A DNA stretch of 64,000 nt from Aquila chrysaetos chrysaetos (GCF_900496995.4 NC_044020.1:12046001-12110000), one strand, 5' to 3'; positions 26,036 to 37,489 are shown, counted from the stretch's first letter. Numbers and translations are program-made. Notes: a model not told the origin generated them from the sequence alone.

Positions 26036-29000
26036 GCAAGCGTGTAGTGAATCCTTGCCTTTAGCTCTACATAGCTCAACTCTTACTCGTAAGAGAATTC
26101 TAATTTTTCAGGAGCCCACTCAACAAAGAGTCTACTGGCTACAGCATGGCTGTTTAAGCAGGACAAGTTCCAGTCAGGGCTACCTATGAGCTTAGTTGAA
26201 GCAGCAGTAACACCAGCAGTGTTAGCAAGGATGAAGAGGGTTAATTAGCATGTTGGGTGGTAAAAATGCCAGCAGTTGCCAGAACATCTCCACTTACGCT
26301 CCCATCACAGTAATTCCCTGGTTTTATCTGAACCAGCACTAGCAGTGATGAGGTAGTTTTTTCTCCTACTCCTCTTTGGAGACCCAGCCAGGACAGGCAG
26401 ACTGTCACATTATGAGTTCCTCCTTTTCCTCTTTGAATAGCAGCAGGAGCTTGGCCTTGAGTATGCACCATTACCTTTATAGAAGGGAAGGAAATACAAA
26501 TTAATGCCAAAACCAATATTGTTTCAATCACATTTGGTATTTTATAGGCCTGTTTTGTTCACTTTGGTATAATACTATTTATGTCCGGAAATCTACACTG
26601 TGAAACATACAGAATATACATTATGGAAGAATTCCCACTGCTGCTACAACATCAGCCTCTCCATTTCCAGAAGCTCGGGACTGTACATCCATCACCTGCA
26701 TGATGCACTAGGGCCAGGTTTGCATTAAGAAACAACTGGGGTTTTTTAGGTCCTCCTGAAAATTAACTCTGGTTCACTTTTTAAACTGACCAGCTTCATT
26801 CTGCAGCCACCAGAGTTGAAGAATAAAAACTCTGTCACATTTTTTCATGACACCAAAACTCATGCCATATCAACAAAATATTATCTGCATCTGAAAGACT
26901 GGCAAAAGGAGGTAAATGGTAACTGCAGGCTGGTGCTCTGGCTAGACGGATTTTTGTGCTTGGCTTGAACCCACTGATTTGAAAATGAGGCCTCATGCAC
27001 CTGCTTGCCTAGAGCAGCTTATAGGATTGGGGTCAGAACTGCGGCTACCAGGGGAAGCCTCTCCCTCAACCCTGCCTCCAGGTTTTTCTTATCATCATCA
27101 TGCTTATATCATCTTTAGTAGCACTAATGCAGCCTGATCTCTCTAAACTATGTCATACTAGTAGAGGGAAAAAAAAAAAAAGCTTGTCTGCTCTCTCCTT
27201 TGTACTCTCATTTTTTTTTCATGTTAGGTATGGTGACCTCTGTGAGAGTGCCAGATTTATTTTGGCAAATTTGGCTGCTAATTCATATCTACTAGTACTG
27301 AAAGACATGATCTGAATTTGGGATGTCTCTCTGTTAATAATCTGTTTGTTATCTTAATAAATATTTGTGAATTGTTTATCTGACACATGACATGTTTATT
27401 ATTACAAATATGCTTATTGGTCATGATTCACATTGGTCTCTGTTATTTTGGACTGTTTTCATTTATCTGTAGGCAGCTCATGCTGTTTTATATATTCTGT
27501 CACAGTTGGTTGTGTTTTGCCTTTTTGTGCTGATCTCTGTAAAAAACACAGCACAGAAGAAATTAATAACAATGAGAATGTTTCCAAAATCATCACTCTA
27601 CCACATCCATCCAGCAGTAATTTAAATGTGTTTGAAACAGAGTACAAATCTGAACAGATGGGAAGCTTTTAAACAATTCATAACTTAAGACATCAGCAAA
27701 TAACTCTGGATGCTTTAGGATTGAGACCTGAAACTAAGACAGAGTCAATGGAAACACTGGCGTTGTCTTTTGACCAAGCCCCAGGTACCCACATGCTCCT
27801 GTGCGGTGACATCTTTGGAGAGAGGACTCTGCTCGTGTGGCCTTGATCCCTCATGCAGGTATGTGATGCTGTCCTTGTTCCTCAGTAGTGCAAAGTAGTT
27901 CCTCAGTAGAAAGAGGTACGTACAGCTGGAGCAAAGATCTGATGCTCCCTGCTACAGGGTGCTGTGAATGCTAAAAATGCAGACAGGTTCGAGGTGAGAT
28001 CTGCCAAACTGATTGAAGAGAAAACTATTAAGGTTTGGTTTTAATGCAAGGGTATCACCTCTGTCTCAGGAAGTCTGGTTGGAAGCATATTTTGGGAAAG
28101 TATCACTTTGTGTTGCTCCCACTGTAATTCTCTTTCCTAGGCATCTGATTTTTGTTATTTATAAGCTTTTAAAGTCTTACACAGTGGATTTCAACCTAAC
28201 TTTCAAATTTTGAGGTTTCCTTTCAACCATACTCAGGATGTCTTTATAACAAATACTCAGCTGTTCTCTTCAGTTTACCGAGAAGCACTTCAGATACCTC
28301 CTGCTCTCACACCTTTCTGCCTCCTTCTGTGCATTCACTTCTCTTCCACAGCTTCCACAACAGTGTTGCCTGCAGACCAAACATCAGCCTTCCCCCTGCC
28401 TCAGTTCTTCCCACCCCAATGACTAACAGCCTATCCATCCTTAGTTCCCTGCCCCGTCAGTTCTTAACGGTCTCCCTATGTATCATGCTTCCCAATTCAC
28501 ACTGGTTTTCTCTCCCCACCATCCAGCCACTGTTACTGCTTCTCGCTCCTAAGCCCTCCCTCCCTCCAGGGACAAGACCCCTTATACTTTGCCATTTCTC
28601 TCTCCACCTTCCCAAGGTGAGCACTGTAGAGAGTGCTGCAGAGGGAGGAGTAACTGAACTGTCATCTCTGCATGGGATGGAAAGAAAGAGCAGTGCTGCT
28701 GTGAGCTTTGGGGATTTTTTTTTTTGTTCTTTTTAAAAATGAGTGTAGTGTTGCTTGAGAAGATACTTCTGCTCACTATCTGAAAAGGTCTGCTAGGCTG
28801 CTTTTACTGGGGAGATGGGCAAACATAGTAGCCAGCAAATCAGTGGGGAATTTCTCACTGGCCAAGTTAAATATTGTAAGGTTTCAGCTGCTTGCCTTGT
28901 CACTAGATTGGCTTCAACCATTGCCAAAATCCCGTCAGTTGTGAAGAAATTAATGACAAAATGGCTTGCACCCAGAGCTTAACCTTATGTTAAACTAATG

Positions 29001-30016
29001 CATGCAACACAAAAACTAGACCTGTGATCTGCCACCATTTGACCTATCTTCTGCTCTTTACATCTGGGCCTCCCCAAACAGAGTGGTCTTTTATGTTCTT
29101 TGCAAGAGGCTGTGTAGACAGAGGTCCTACCATATGGAGTCAGTTGCAGGAATGTGGATGGTGGTAGATGTCTGAAGCAATTCTGCTGTGTTCCTCAAAG
29201 AAGAATCCGGAGCAAGTTCTGCCAGTTTTGAGTCACAGGATCCTTTATGTCTCTTCATTTGCTCCTTGAAATGCTTTCACGCACCAAAACAGAACATAGA
29301 AATATTTATCACAAGTCAGCATGTCTGAGCATAAGGGATCCTGTCTGTAAGCAGATCTGAAGGCAAAGGTTAACCTTAGTAGAAGCCTGACCCCATAAAT
29401 AATGAACAAGAGACAGGAACACATCTAAGCAGCGACCTCTTCAGCAAATATTTGGCCTGCCTCTAGTTGGACCACACTGTGTATCAGCAAGCCTGAAGGA
29501 TTACCTCAAAAGCAAAAAAAGAGATGCAATTTAAAAAAAAATGCATCATTTAAAGAGTTCAGATCAGTTAGCTTGCTAAAAATAATATCATCAGGTGATC
29601 TGATCAGTCACCTTCAAGGAGAGAAAAGCTTTAGGACTAAAGAGCTTTTTACCCTACTGGAGAATGGCATAAGTACTCATGGCTGGAAAGTAAAAAGGAT
29701 AAATTCAAATGAGAAAAATATTCCAACTTGTCAACAATGACAGAGATTAACTATCATGATAAAATATCAAGGAATGAGACAAATGCTCTACCTTTTACTA
29801 TCTTCACAGTAGTACCAGAGGCATTTCTGGAGATACGTTTTTCTTAAACTCATATTCCAGGTTCAGTAGCTGCATGAGATTATATGGTATGTAGCATGTC
29901 AGGGCAGATGCGTTATTGATTTGTCCTGGCCTTAATTTCCCTGAGAAGTCAGCATCTGCTTACCCCTGTTATGTAACGGGAGCACAGACCAAACAAGCCA
30001 CACTTTCAAGGTGAAA

Positions 30017-30436
30017 CAGGATGCCACGGAGGGTCTGTAATCAGAAAGCGTTGGAGTCAACAGCAGTGCTTCTTCTGCATTGAGTAAAGACAGGAGGAGT
30101 CCTCTGGCATCTTCATCCTTAGTCCAGCACCTAAACGCCAGGTGGTATGGCCTGCAGTCTTACCTTCTTAAAACTGAAGTCTGCAACAAGGTGAAATCTC
30201 TCTCTTGTGTTGGAGATGTTGAATTGTTAATTCATACTGATATCACAAAATCAGAAGAAAAGGGAAAATACCTTGTTCTATAAATCAAACATAAAGAGCT
30301 GAGATGTGATAAGGACAAATACTTGGTTGGTTTTTTTTTTCCTCTTCAGTGGAACACAGCTAAGCTGACATATAAATATTTTAAACAGCTGCTCATCAGA
30401 AAAATGCTATATTGTAGCCTTAGCTGAAATGTATAC
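30017..30436 (+). repeat. Left arm of a large inverted repeat
   Basis: Its reverse complement aligns by eye with 30963-31411 through the whole arm with short indels. The core 30217-30319 pairs with 31099-31201 over 103 bases without gaps and with one mismatch. Outside the core the identity is lower, roughly 85 to 90 percent by eye. The arm holds an incidental 67-codon frame (30080-30283). No coding homology is recognised. Confidence 0.92.
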
Positions 30437-30962
30437 TGTTCATGCATGTATTTTGTTTTCTTGACAGTACTTGATCTCTGCCACTGCAGAAAAAGCTTCT
30501 AGCTGGAGTATGAGTTTAGACTTAATGTTATTCCTTTTTTTCCCCCCCTTTTTTTTTCTGTGTATCTTATGCAAGGTCAGATCACAAAAACTTGTCCCAT
30601 CTGAAAATCCCCACGTAATTCAGTGGGACTAGTCAGATAAGATTTGGAGAATCAAGCTCATACTCAATTTTTTCATTTTACTGCAGTATTTACAAAAGAC
30701 TGAACAACTGTCAGTTAAAACAAAAACCTGTCTGACTCTGAAGAAAATGTCTCTGTGTAGCTTTTGCTCTCTATAATTAATCAATTAAGTGGTCAAAGCT
30801 TAATTTCATGAAAAAGACAGGAGATAATGTAACATTTAACAACATTTAAAAGGAAAAGCGCATTCTAAAGAGGGACCTTGATTCCTTTCAATTTGCAGTA
30901 AATAATGCAAAGCTGCAATAGCACAGTTCAAATACAGTCAAGATTTTAAAATGTGTCAAAAC
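30437..30962. other. Spacer (loop) of the large inverted repeat
   Basis: About 526 bases separate the two arms. They do not pair with each other in any obvious way. The spacer includes a T/C-rich run near 30535-30560 and a short piece of the old sauropsid repeat around 30590-30650. No open frame of note was found. Confidence 0.7.
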
Positions 30963-31411
30963 TACACATCTCAGCTAAGGCTACGATACAGAATTTGTAC
31001 CTTTTTCCTGATGAGCAGCTGTTTTAAAATATTTATATATCAGCTTAGCTGTACTCCACTGAAGAGAAGAAAAAAAAACATTGAAAGAATCTGAAATATT
31101 TGTCCTTACCACATCTCAGCTCTTTATGTTTGATTTATAGAACAAGGTATTTTCCCTTTTCTTCTGATTTTGTGATATCAGTATGAATTAACAATTCAAC
31201 AGCCCCAACACGAGAGAGAGATTTCACCTTGTTACAGACTTCAGTTTAAAGAAGGTAAGACTGCAGACCATGCCACCTGGCTTTTAGGTGCTGGACTGAG
31301 GTAGAAGATGCCGGAGGACTCCTCCTGCCTCTACTCAATGCTCATCTGAATGAGAGGAAGCACTGCTATTGACTCCAGTGCTTTCTAATTACAGACCCTC
31401 ACTGGCATCCT
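30963..31411 (-). repeat. Right arm of a large inverted repeat
   Basis: Complementary to 30017-30436. It is about 30 bases longer, because of small insertions (for example near 31340-31355 and 31065-31095). It joins on its right to a MIR-like segment. No target-site duplication could be recognised at the outer ends. Confidence 0.92.
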
Positions 31412-31475
31412 ATGTGATTGTGGGCAACACACTTTACTTGGTCTTAGCTTCATTTTATCCATCTGTTTAACTGGT
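31405..31475 (+). mobile_element. MIR-like SINE relic next to the inverted repeat
   Basis: 'tgtgattgtgggcaacacac' followed by 'cttagcttcattttatccat' and 'ctgt' follows the MIR core order (TGTGACCTTGGGCAA ... CTCAGTTTCCTCATCTGT). The outer flank of the left arm, read in reverse, also weakly resembles this core. The duplicated unit may therefore once have included a MIR. Confidence 0.5.
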
Positions 31476-32179
31476 CTAAGCAGAGAGTGACTTGGCTTAG
31501 ACTCAAGATAGTGAAACATCTCTCATTGATCTGAATAGTTTTGGATGAGGCCTCAAGTGAAAGAAGCATTCAGGAGATGCAGATTTTTTTCCCCATGCAT
31601 GAATTATGCATGAGTACATTATGATTGTCTTAATTCTATCCTCTATTTTGAAATTATTCATCTAATTCCTGCAGAATTTTTTTGGCCTGTAGGCTGTTCA
31701 CAAGCAGTTCTGAGAATCTCTACTCAAGCAGCTGCTAACTTCCAGGTGGGGCTGAAAACGCCCTGTCTTCCCCCAGAAATCAGAATGGAAGGTGGCAACA
31801 CAAGACCGTGATTCTTGCGTCTCTTCCCTCCCATCTTTTACTCTAATTCTGTTTTTTTAATATGATTTGTGTTATGCTTCCTTGTGTGTACTTCTTAAGA
31901 ACTGGATGAGAATGGATCAGGGAAACACTGGCTGCAGGGATTTCACTCGAGATTCTGCCACAAATTTGAGAGAGACAGGAAAAAGGGGAGAAAACATTAG
32001 GTTAATTAAGGTGGGTTGGCCAACATTAAATCTGCCTTTCCTTGAGTACTAAGGACTTGACCTTGAACACCAATGATCTTTGTTGTATTCTGGTGCGCTT
32101 GTACACAATCCTCCTTCTCCTAAAAGACAGACAATAGAAATACAGGTCTTATAGAAGTATAAAGAAACATACCATAAGC

Positions 32180-32193
32180 TCATAAGCTTATGA
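32180..32193. repeat. 14-base perfect palindrome
   Basis: TCATAAGCTTATGA is its own reverse complement. It sits in an AT-rich stretch with several 'cataa' repeats and may be chance. Confidence 0.7.
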
Positions 32194-33129
32194 TAATAAG
32201 ACCATAAAATCATAGCTGGGAACCTAAGCTATATGCCCTGCATCTCAAACTGGTGGCACTTTGGATACTGAATTACCAGGAGAAAGTTGTTACCTTGCAA
32301 GGCCCGTGCATGGAAGATGGAGGAGAATGGGTTCAAATGCAAGAATTGGGGAGAAGACTGCCTGGATTTGCTGTGAGGAGCCCCTGTCTGAGAGAAAGAG
32401 ATGGAGTGTAACTGAGAGGAGGTAAATGCCTTGAACAGAATTTCAAATGGAAAAACATGGGAAGTCTCTACCTGTCAAAAGGGTGGAGTGATTTGTTTGC
32501 ATAAATTTTCAGTGAGCTGTTGCAAATTGAAGGGGGATTAGGACCTCTCAGAAAATGTTACAAGAACACTCTGCAGTGAAAATTTTTCTGCAGATGAAAC
32601 ACCTGAAGATGTTACTATCTTCCCTATTGTGTATGCTTATTCGTATACCCTTATTTATGGATTCCCTCTCCTCTGACTGAATTAAATAGCTAAATAAATA
32701 TAAAATTAAATCATGTAGTATTAGACCTTTCCATTAAATCCTGGGGCTTGACTCATTTGCATTTTGTTTTGTTTTTATAATTCATGCTTATTTTAATTAC
32801 TACTCCTGCACTTTATTTGTAATTGTCTGTGCGATGCCCAAGCACCTTGCTAAGTGGATAAGGGAAGCACTTTATTCCATAATAACATAATTAATCCATT
32901 ACTATTCATTATTATTTTTTCTGGAATGGACTGAAAAGAATCAGGACTTTGAAAAATACAATACCAACAAATTATCTATGGCAAAAATAATTTTAACAGA
33001 ATTCATACTTTCCTCATCTTCACCATTATTTCCCTCTAGATATCATCTCTCCTGAAGAGAGAAGCAGCAGCATTTAATGACCTGAAGATTGGGCTAAATG
33101 CCAAAGATGTTTGAAATCAGAGATCTGTC

Positions 33130-33300
33130 CCCCCAGCTTCCTGCATGGCTTGGACAAGTCATTTAACCACTCTGTATCCCTATTTCCCTATTTCTGATGG
33201 CTACAATCCTAACATTCACCTTCTACAGAACAGCAAAGCTTACTTCACTGATGTGCAGAGCTTTGCAAATGATGTATGCTAGGTATTGTGGCAGCATAAT
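33130..33300 (+). mobile_element. MIR SINE relic
   Basis: 'gcatggcttggacaagtca' then 'tttaaccactctgtatccc' and 'tatttccctatttctga' follow the MIR core. A tail with 'gcagagctttgcaaatga' and 'tatgctaggtatt' resembles the MIR 3' region. Ancient and diverged. Confidence 0.7.
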
Positions 33301-34144
33301 CAAAGGGACACAACAATGGCTGGATAAAAGAGTTCCTAGCTATGCAGGATTCTTGCTTACCGAGTGGAAGATGACATTCAGTTCCTTCCGATATCCTTTG
33401 CAGATTCCTCCTGAATGAATACCCTGTCTTCACTGAATTTTCTTATTACAGAGGATTATGCAACTCTATTACCTCTTGAAGTTTTGTAAGGAGATCCCTG
33501 CATAGTCTTTCATGTTAGGCACAAAAACATTCTGCTGCATTTTCCTTTGGCACCTGTTCTCTGTAGAAACCTGGAAGGTCAAGGCTGGTCTCACCAGTTT
33601 TGTCCACCAGTCACCACACCCACACAGTAAACAGGTTTCTTTCTGATTCTCCTAGCCTGCTTGTTTTTAGCTTACCAATCCATGGCTGTAGGTATCTGTT
33701 TAATTTATGACAAAGATTTATTAGTAGAAACCAGGCTAATGAGGCTGGTCGAGCAAATTAAAGGTGAAGAAACAGTGAATGAATACATCGGGTCCACTCC
33801 GCGCAGTAAAAGTCACATATTCTGATAGGCATTCAAGCATCATGACAGAAGACTTCCATGCTGTTTTGCCCCATCCTCAATCATCCAAACCAGGATGATT
33901 TTTTCTTTATAGTTAGTATTCCCTTAAGAATACAAGCCACGACCTGGCTGACTATACCCAGATAGGCCAGTACTATGTCTATGACCCTTATTTCTTTGTT
34001 GCTTTTATCCAGCTGAGCTACAAAGGAACATGATATCCACTGCAAAGACAGAACTCTGCACAGGGCTTGCCTTAAGAGTTAAAACAGCCTCCTCTATTAT
34101 GCAAGATAATCTCTGCCTGAAGTCTCTCCTAACAAGGACAATGG

Positions 34145-34167
34145 GTGTGTGTGTGTGTGGGGGGGGT
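34145..34167 (+). repeat. GT microsatellite with G-run
   Basis: About eight GT units followed by a run of eight G, directly upstream of the 52-base tandem duplication. Confidence 0.9.
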
Positions 34168-34183
34168 ACACATACACATGTGA

Positions 34184-34287
34184 GCGTACCCATAGACATC
34201 CCTGGTTGTTACCCAGAATGTATTAATGCCAAAAGGCGTACCCATAGACATCCCTGGTTGTTTCCCAGAATGTATTAATGCCAAAAG
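34184..34287 (+). repeat. Two tandem copies of a 52-base unit
   Basis: Units 34184-34235 and 34236-34287 differ at one base (gttgttaccc versus gttgtttccc). A GT microsatellite and a G-run (34145-34167) lie immediately to the left. The near-identity suggests a recent duplication; copy number may vary between individuals. Confidence 0.95.
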
Positions 34288-36105
34288 CACGTTATTTCCA
34301 TTAGTGTCCCTGGACTCTGTTCCTGTGAGGCAAGACTGAACTGATGCTGCTCAGTAGTGTCTCTGAAAGGTCAGCATACCAGCACAATTTCCCAAATGAT
34401 CACTTCCACTCTTCCCCAAATATAGCTTAGGTGTTTTCACCTCCCCGTCTTTCTGTGTGTGCCTTTTTTCACACTCCCCTATAACCATCTCTCTCCTTGT
34501 TAAATAATGCCAGTTCCTGCTCAGTCAATCCCCTGTCACAAAGCATTAATGACACACTAGGCAATGAGATGGAGGAAGGTCTCCCCTAAAACTTCCCAAT
34601 AAAATCATAAGTGCGTGGGATTTTAATGCTCTTGCTCCTTAGAGTTCACTCGAAGGTCTTCCCCCAACACACAGGGGACATATGGCAACGTTTCACGATC
34701 CCCCAAAGCCACATCTAAGTGCTTGCAAGAGAACTGTGAATAGCAGTTCTTTTTTAGGAGGAGTCTGTGAACAGCTTCTAATCCTGGTGATCCTGTTTGC
34801 ATCAGTTTACATTCCCAGGGCTATCTGTGAACAGAAAAGACTGGAAACACACCTTTCAGCTCATCTGAATCAGAGATCTCATTTACATTACTTGGTTCCT
34901 CACTTCAGGAAACCCTTGCTATGGTGCAGGTTTTGCCGATCTGAAAAGGCAAAACAAGAGTAGTTTTACACTCAAAATCACCCACTTAAAAACAGTTGCT
35001 TTTTGTTCTGTGGCCTTACACCTTTTGGACACTCAGTCAAATCTACTGACATGCTGGCCTAAAATCAGGTCTGACTGCTCGTTACACCTCCTGGATCTTC
35101 AGCACCCACAGTGATTGGAAAGGAGACCTCTTTTTTACGCTTTATGGAAATCATCAAAATTGTTCATGGATCATAATAAACAGGAGTTTATTACCCTTAG
35201 CCAGGTTACTTATTGATAAATATAATAGAAAGCACACAGTTTCTCAGACCCAAGGTTGTAAGTTTGTGAACTCTTAAGGCAGTGGATGAGGAAGGGCAAG
35301 GGAAGGTTATTTTTGAGAAATTAAGAAAACCTGCACAGTGTCTAGCAGCAAAGGCCCCACCTGTCACTTCTCTGGTATTACATCCACAGCGCCCACACCC
35401 CCAGCAAAACTCCACAGTGAGTCCTAAGAACCTAAACCACACCAAAGACTCAGAGGAGTGATGAACTTGCAAGGAAGCAAGCAGGTTCCTCTAACATGCG
35501 TTTTCCTTTGTAAGTCCTTCCCTGGGGTTCAGAGTTCGCCCTGCCTTCTGCACGCTAACAAGGTAAGCAAAAACCAGGACCGTTATCAGCAGGGCAGCCA
35601 AAACCAGCCTCAATTATTCAAGTCACTTAAAAAAAAAAAAAAGAAATCACTAAGTCGCCCTGGGAAAAAAAAAAAAGGATAGCAACACCTAGAAGTGCCA
35701 CTCGGGGCGGAGAGAAGAACGGGTGCTGGAGAGGCTGCGAAGGGCCCCGCAGGCGCTGCCGGCTCCCGCCCCTCCCCGAGGGCTCCCCTCAGCACCGGCC
35801 GCTCCGCAGCGGAGCGACGCGGCACCTCCCAGACGCGGCCGGAGCGGCGCCCGCCGCCTCGCTGAGGGGGGAGTGTGTGTGTGGGGGGGGCACGGCGGCG
35901 GCGCCCCGCCACGCCAGCTTTCCTCTCAGAAGCACCGGCCCGGCCCCCGCACCGGGACGGGACCCCCCGCCACCCTCCCGCGCCTGCGCGGCCCGGCCGG
36001 GGGGGTCGGGTGGGGGGCGGGGTCTCTGCGGCGGATCCCGCCCCGCTCCCCTTCCCCCGGCCTCGCCGTGCGTGGCGCGCGGGGGCCGAGCCGGGCGCGC
36101 GAGCC

Positions 36106-36140
36106 GCCTCGCCTCGCCTCGCCTCGCCTCGCCTCGCCTC
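36106..36140 (+). repeat. GCCTC pentamer repeat (7 units)
   Basis: Seven perfect units about 180 bases before the IQSEC3 start codon, probably in the 5' UTR. Likely length-variable. Confidence 0.9.
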
Positions 36141-36200
36141 GCTTCCCCTCCCCTCTCTCGCTCTCTCTCGCGCGCGCGAGCGGCCGTCGGTCGCGCGGGT

Positions 36201-36228
36201 GCGTGCGTGCGTGCGCGCGCGCGCGCGT
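36201..36228 (+). repeat. GCGT/GCGC alternating run (Z-DNA prone)
   Basis: Twenty-eight bases of alternating purine and pyrimidine rich in CpG, about 90 bases before the IQSEC3 start codon. This composition is the classic Z-DNA-forming type and forms stable RNA structure in a 5' UTR. Confidence 0.8.
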
Positions 36229-36316
36229 GGGGCGGTGAGGCGCCTCCCCGCAGCCCGCGCCGCTCTCGCCGGAGCGCCGGCGGCCGGGCAGGGGGGCCCG
36301 GGCCGGCAGCCGGGGC

Positions 36317-36828
36317 ATGGAGAGCCTGCTGGAGAACCCGGTGCGCGCCGTCCTCTACCTGAAGGAGCTCACCGCCATCGTGCAGAACCAGCAGAGCCTC
36401 ATCCACACCCAGCGCCAGCGCATCGACGAGCTGGAGCGGCGGCTGGACGAGCTGAGCACCGAGAACCGCAACCTCCGCGGGCAGCAGCCGGCCCCCGCCG
36501 AGCCGCCGGCGGCCCCCGCGCCACCCCAGGGCCCCCCGCCCGAGCAGCCCCCGCCGCCGCCGCCGCCGCCGCCGCCGGGCCAGCCCGACCCGCTCCAGCA
36601 CCACCAACAGCTCCCGGCGCAGCAGCCGCCGCCGCCGCCGCCGGCGGGCAAGCAGGCGCCGGCGGGCCCCGGCGGCAGCGGCCGGGCTCCCGGCCACCAG
36701 CACCCCCCTCTCCAGCCCCACCAGCACCCCGCGGAGAAGGACGGCAGGGAGAAGGGCTGCTGCGCCGCTCTGCTCCAGCACAAGACCCCCCAGGCCATCG
36801 GCAAAGGCGTCCTGAGCCGGAGACCGGA
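36317..36828 (+). CDS. IQSEC3: IQSEC3 first coding exon (IQ motif and SEC7 domain protein 3, N-terminus)
   Basis: IQSEC3 is a brain ARF guanine-nucleotide exchange factor of the BRAG family, found at inhibitory synapses with gephyrin. Seen: 170 codons plus two bases, from an ATG with G at -3 and +4, to a donor (ccgga/gtaagt; intron begins at 36829). Residues 1-20 are [20 protein letters not shown]. Residues about 20-55 form a heptad-like coiled coil containing [18 protein letters not shown]. Both match IQSEC3 as I remember it, and differ from IQSEC1 and IQSEC2. Residues about 57-140 are Pro/Ala/Gln/His-rich with a run of ten prolines (78-87) and another of six (104-109). The end, [21 protein letters not shown], matches the conserved block before the human exon junction. 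The IQ motif, SEC7 and PH domains are on later exons outside the window. The phase-2 split completes a glutamate codon. Confidence 0.93.
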
Positions 36829-37454
36829 GTAAGTGAGAAGGGGGAAGGGGGCGGGCAGGGCTGGCGGGCGGTGCGGGGGGGGGACAGAAGATTAGCGGGC
36901 TCTTCCCGGGCCCGGATCCAAGAGGGAACTGGGTTATACCCCCCTGCAGCCTTGCACAGGGAGAGGCAGTGTGTGGGTGGGTGGGGAATCCCTCCCTCGA
37001 TGCGTTCTCGGGGAGAGCAGGCGGAGTGCAAAGAGGAGCCGGGTTGCTGCTGCTTCCGAGAGGCGTTTGCCTCCTAGTTCACCGCTTTTATTTTAACGTA
37101 CAAGTGTCCGTGACCCGTTTGAACCCGCTCGGGCCGCTCACCCGCGGTGCTCACACACAGCACCGTGCCCTCATTGTCTGTCATAAATAAATGAGTCTTT
37201 GATCGCAGATGAGTGCGGTTTAGCCCAGGCAGGGAGAAGCTTTGCAAAAGACAGCAGCGTTGTGGCAGCTTCTGTTTGCCTTAAGTCGCTGGTATCTGTA
37301 GAAAAACCCCATCATCCTTGGAGTGAGCCGGGATTTTCCTGCCCTCGCTGATGTAAGGTGTCTAGGGTATGCATTATATTGCACACGATGCTCGTAGAGA
37401 TACAGATGCTGTACATATGTTTGACATTTAGGATGCTTATTGCACTTGTGTGTG

Positions 37455-37489
37455 GGTTGGGGTTTTTGGGGGGGGGGTTTTTTTTTGGT
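37455..37489 (+). repeat. G/T-rich tract, G-quadruplex prone
   Basis: Runs of G (3, 4 and 10) and T (2, 5 and 9) near the start of IQSEC3 intron 1, in the sense strand of the transcript. Confidence 0.75.

Larger units (their letters stand above)
17312..35690. other. Intergenic region between WASHC1 and IQSEC3
   Basis: No supported gene was found on either strand. The longest frames (19280-19750 plus, 156 codons; 28329-28736 plus, 135 codons) have no recognisable domain, and the second lies in a C/T-rich stretch. Listed separately are relic SINEs, an AT-rich quiet block (23.3-24.6 kb), a large inverted repeat (30.0-31.4 kb) and a tandem duplication (34.2 kb). Distal enhancers of either neighbour are possible but not visible without comparison. 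Confidence 0.6.
35690..36316 (+). promoter_or_regulatory. IQSEC3: CpG island promoter and 5' UTR of IQSEC3
   Basis: G+C and CpG rise abruptly at about 35.7 kb and stay high into the coding exon and the start of intron 1 (to about 36.9 kb). No TATA box is evident. The proximal 5' UTR holds seven tandem GCCTC units (36106-36140), a CT/CG run (about 36150-36180) and an alternating pyrimidine-purine run of GCGT/GCGC (36201-36228). I see no ATG between about 35.9 kb and the start codon at 36317, so no upstream reading frame competes with it. The transcription start cannot be placed. Confidence 0.7.

Noticed and set aside
28200..28736. 135-codon frame with Ser/Leu/Pro-rich peptide
   Set aside because: It lies in a C/T-rich stretch where other frames are also open. 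No domain or start context of note.
35789..36781. 330-codon minus-strand frame across the IQSEC3 exon
   Set aside because: It is the antisense shadow of GC-rich coding and UTR sequence. The peptide is Arg/Leu/Gly/Ala low-complexity, and the plus strand has a clear family match and donor.
35875..37077. 400-codon plus-strand frame over the CpG island
   Set aside because: It is in another frame than IQSEC3, runs across the IQSEC3 donor into the intron, and encodes only Pro/Ala/Arg-rich sequence.
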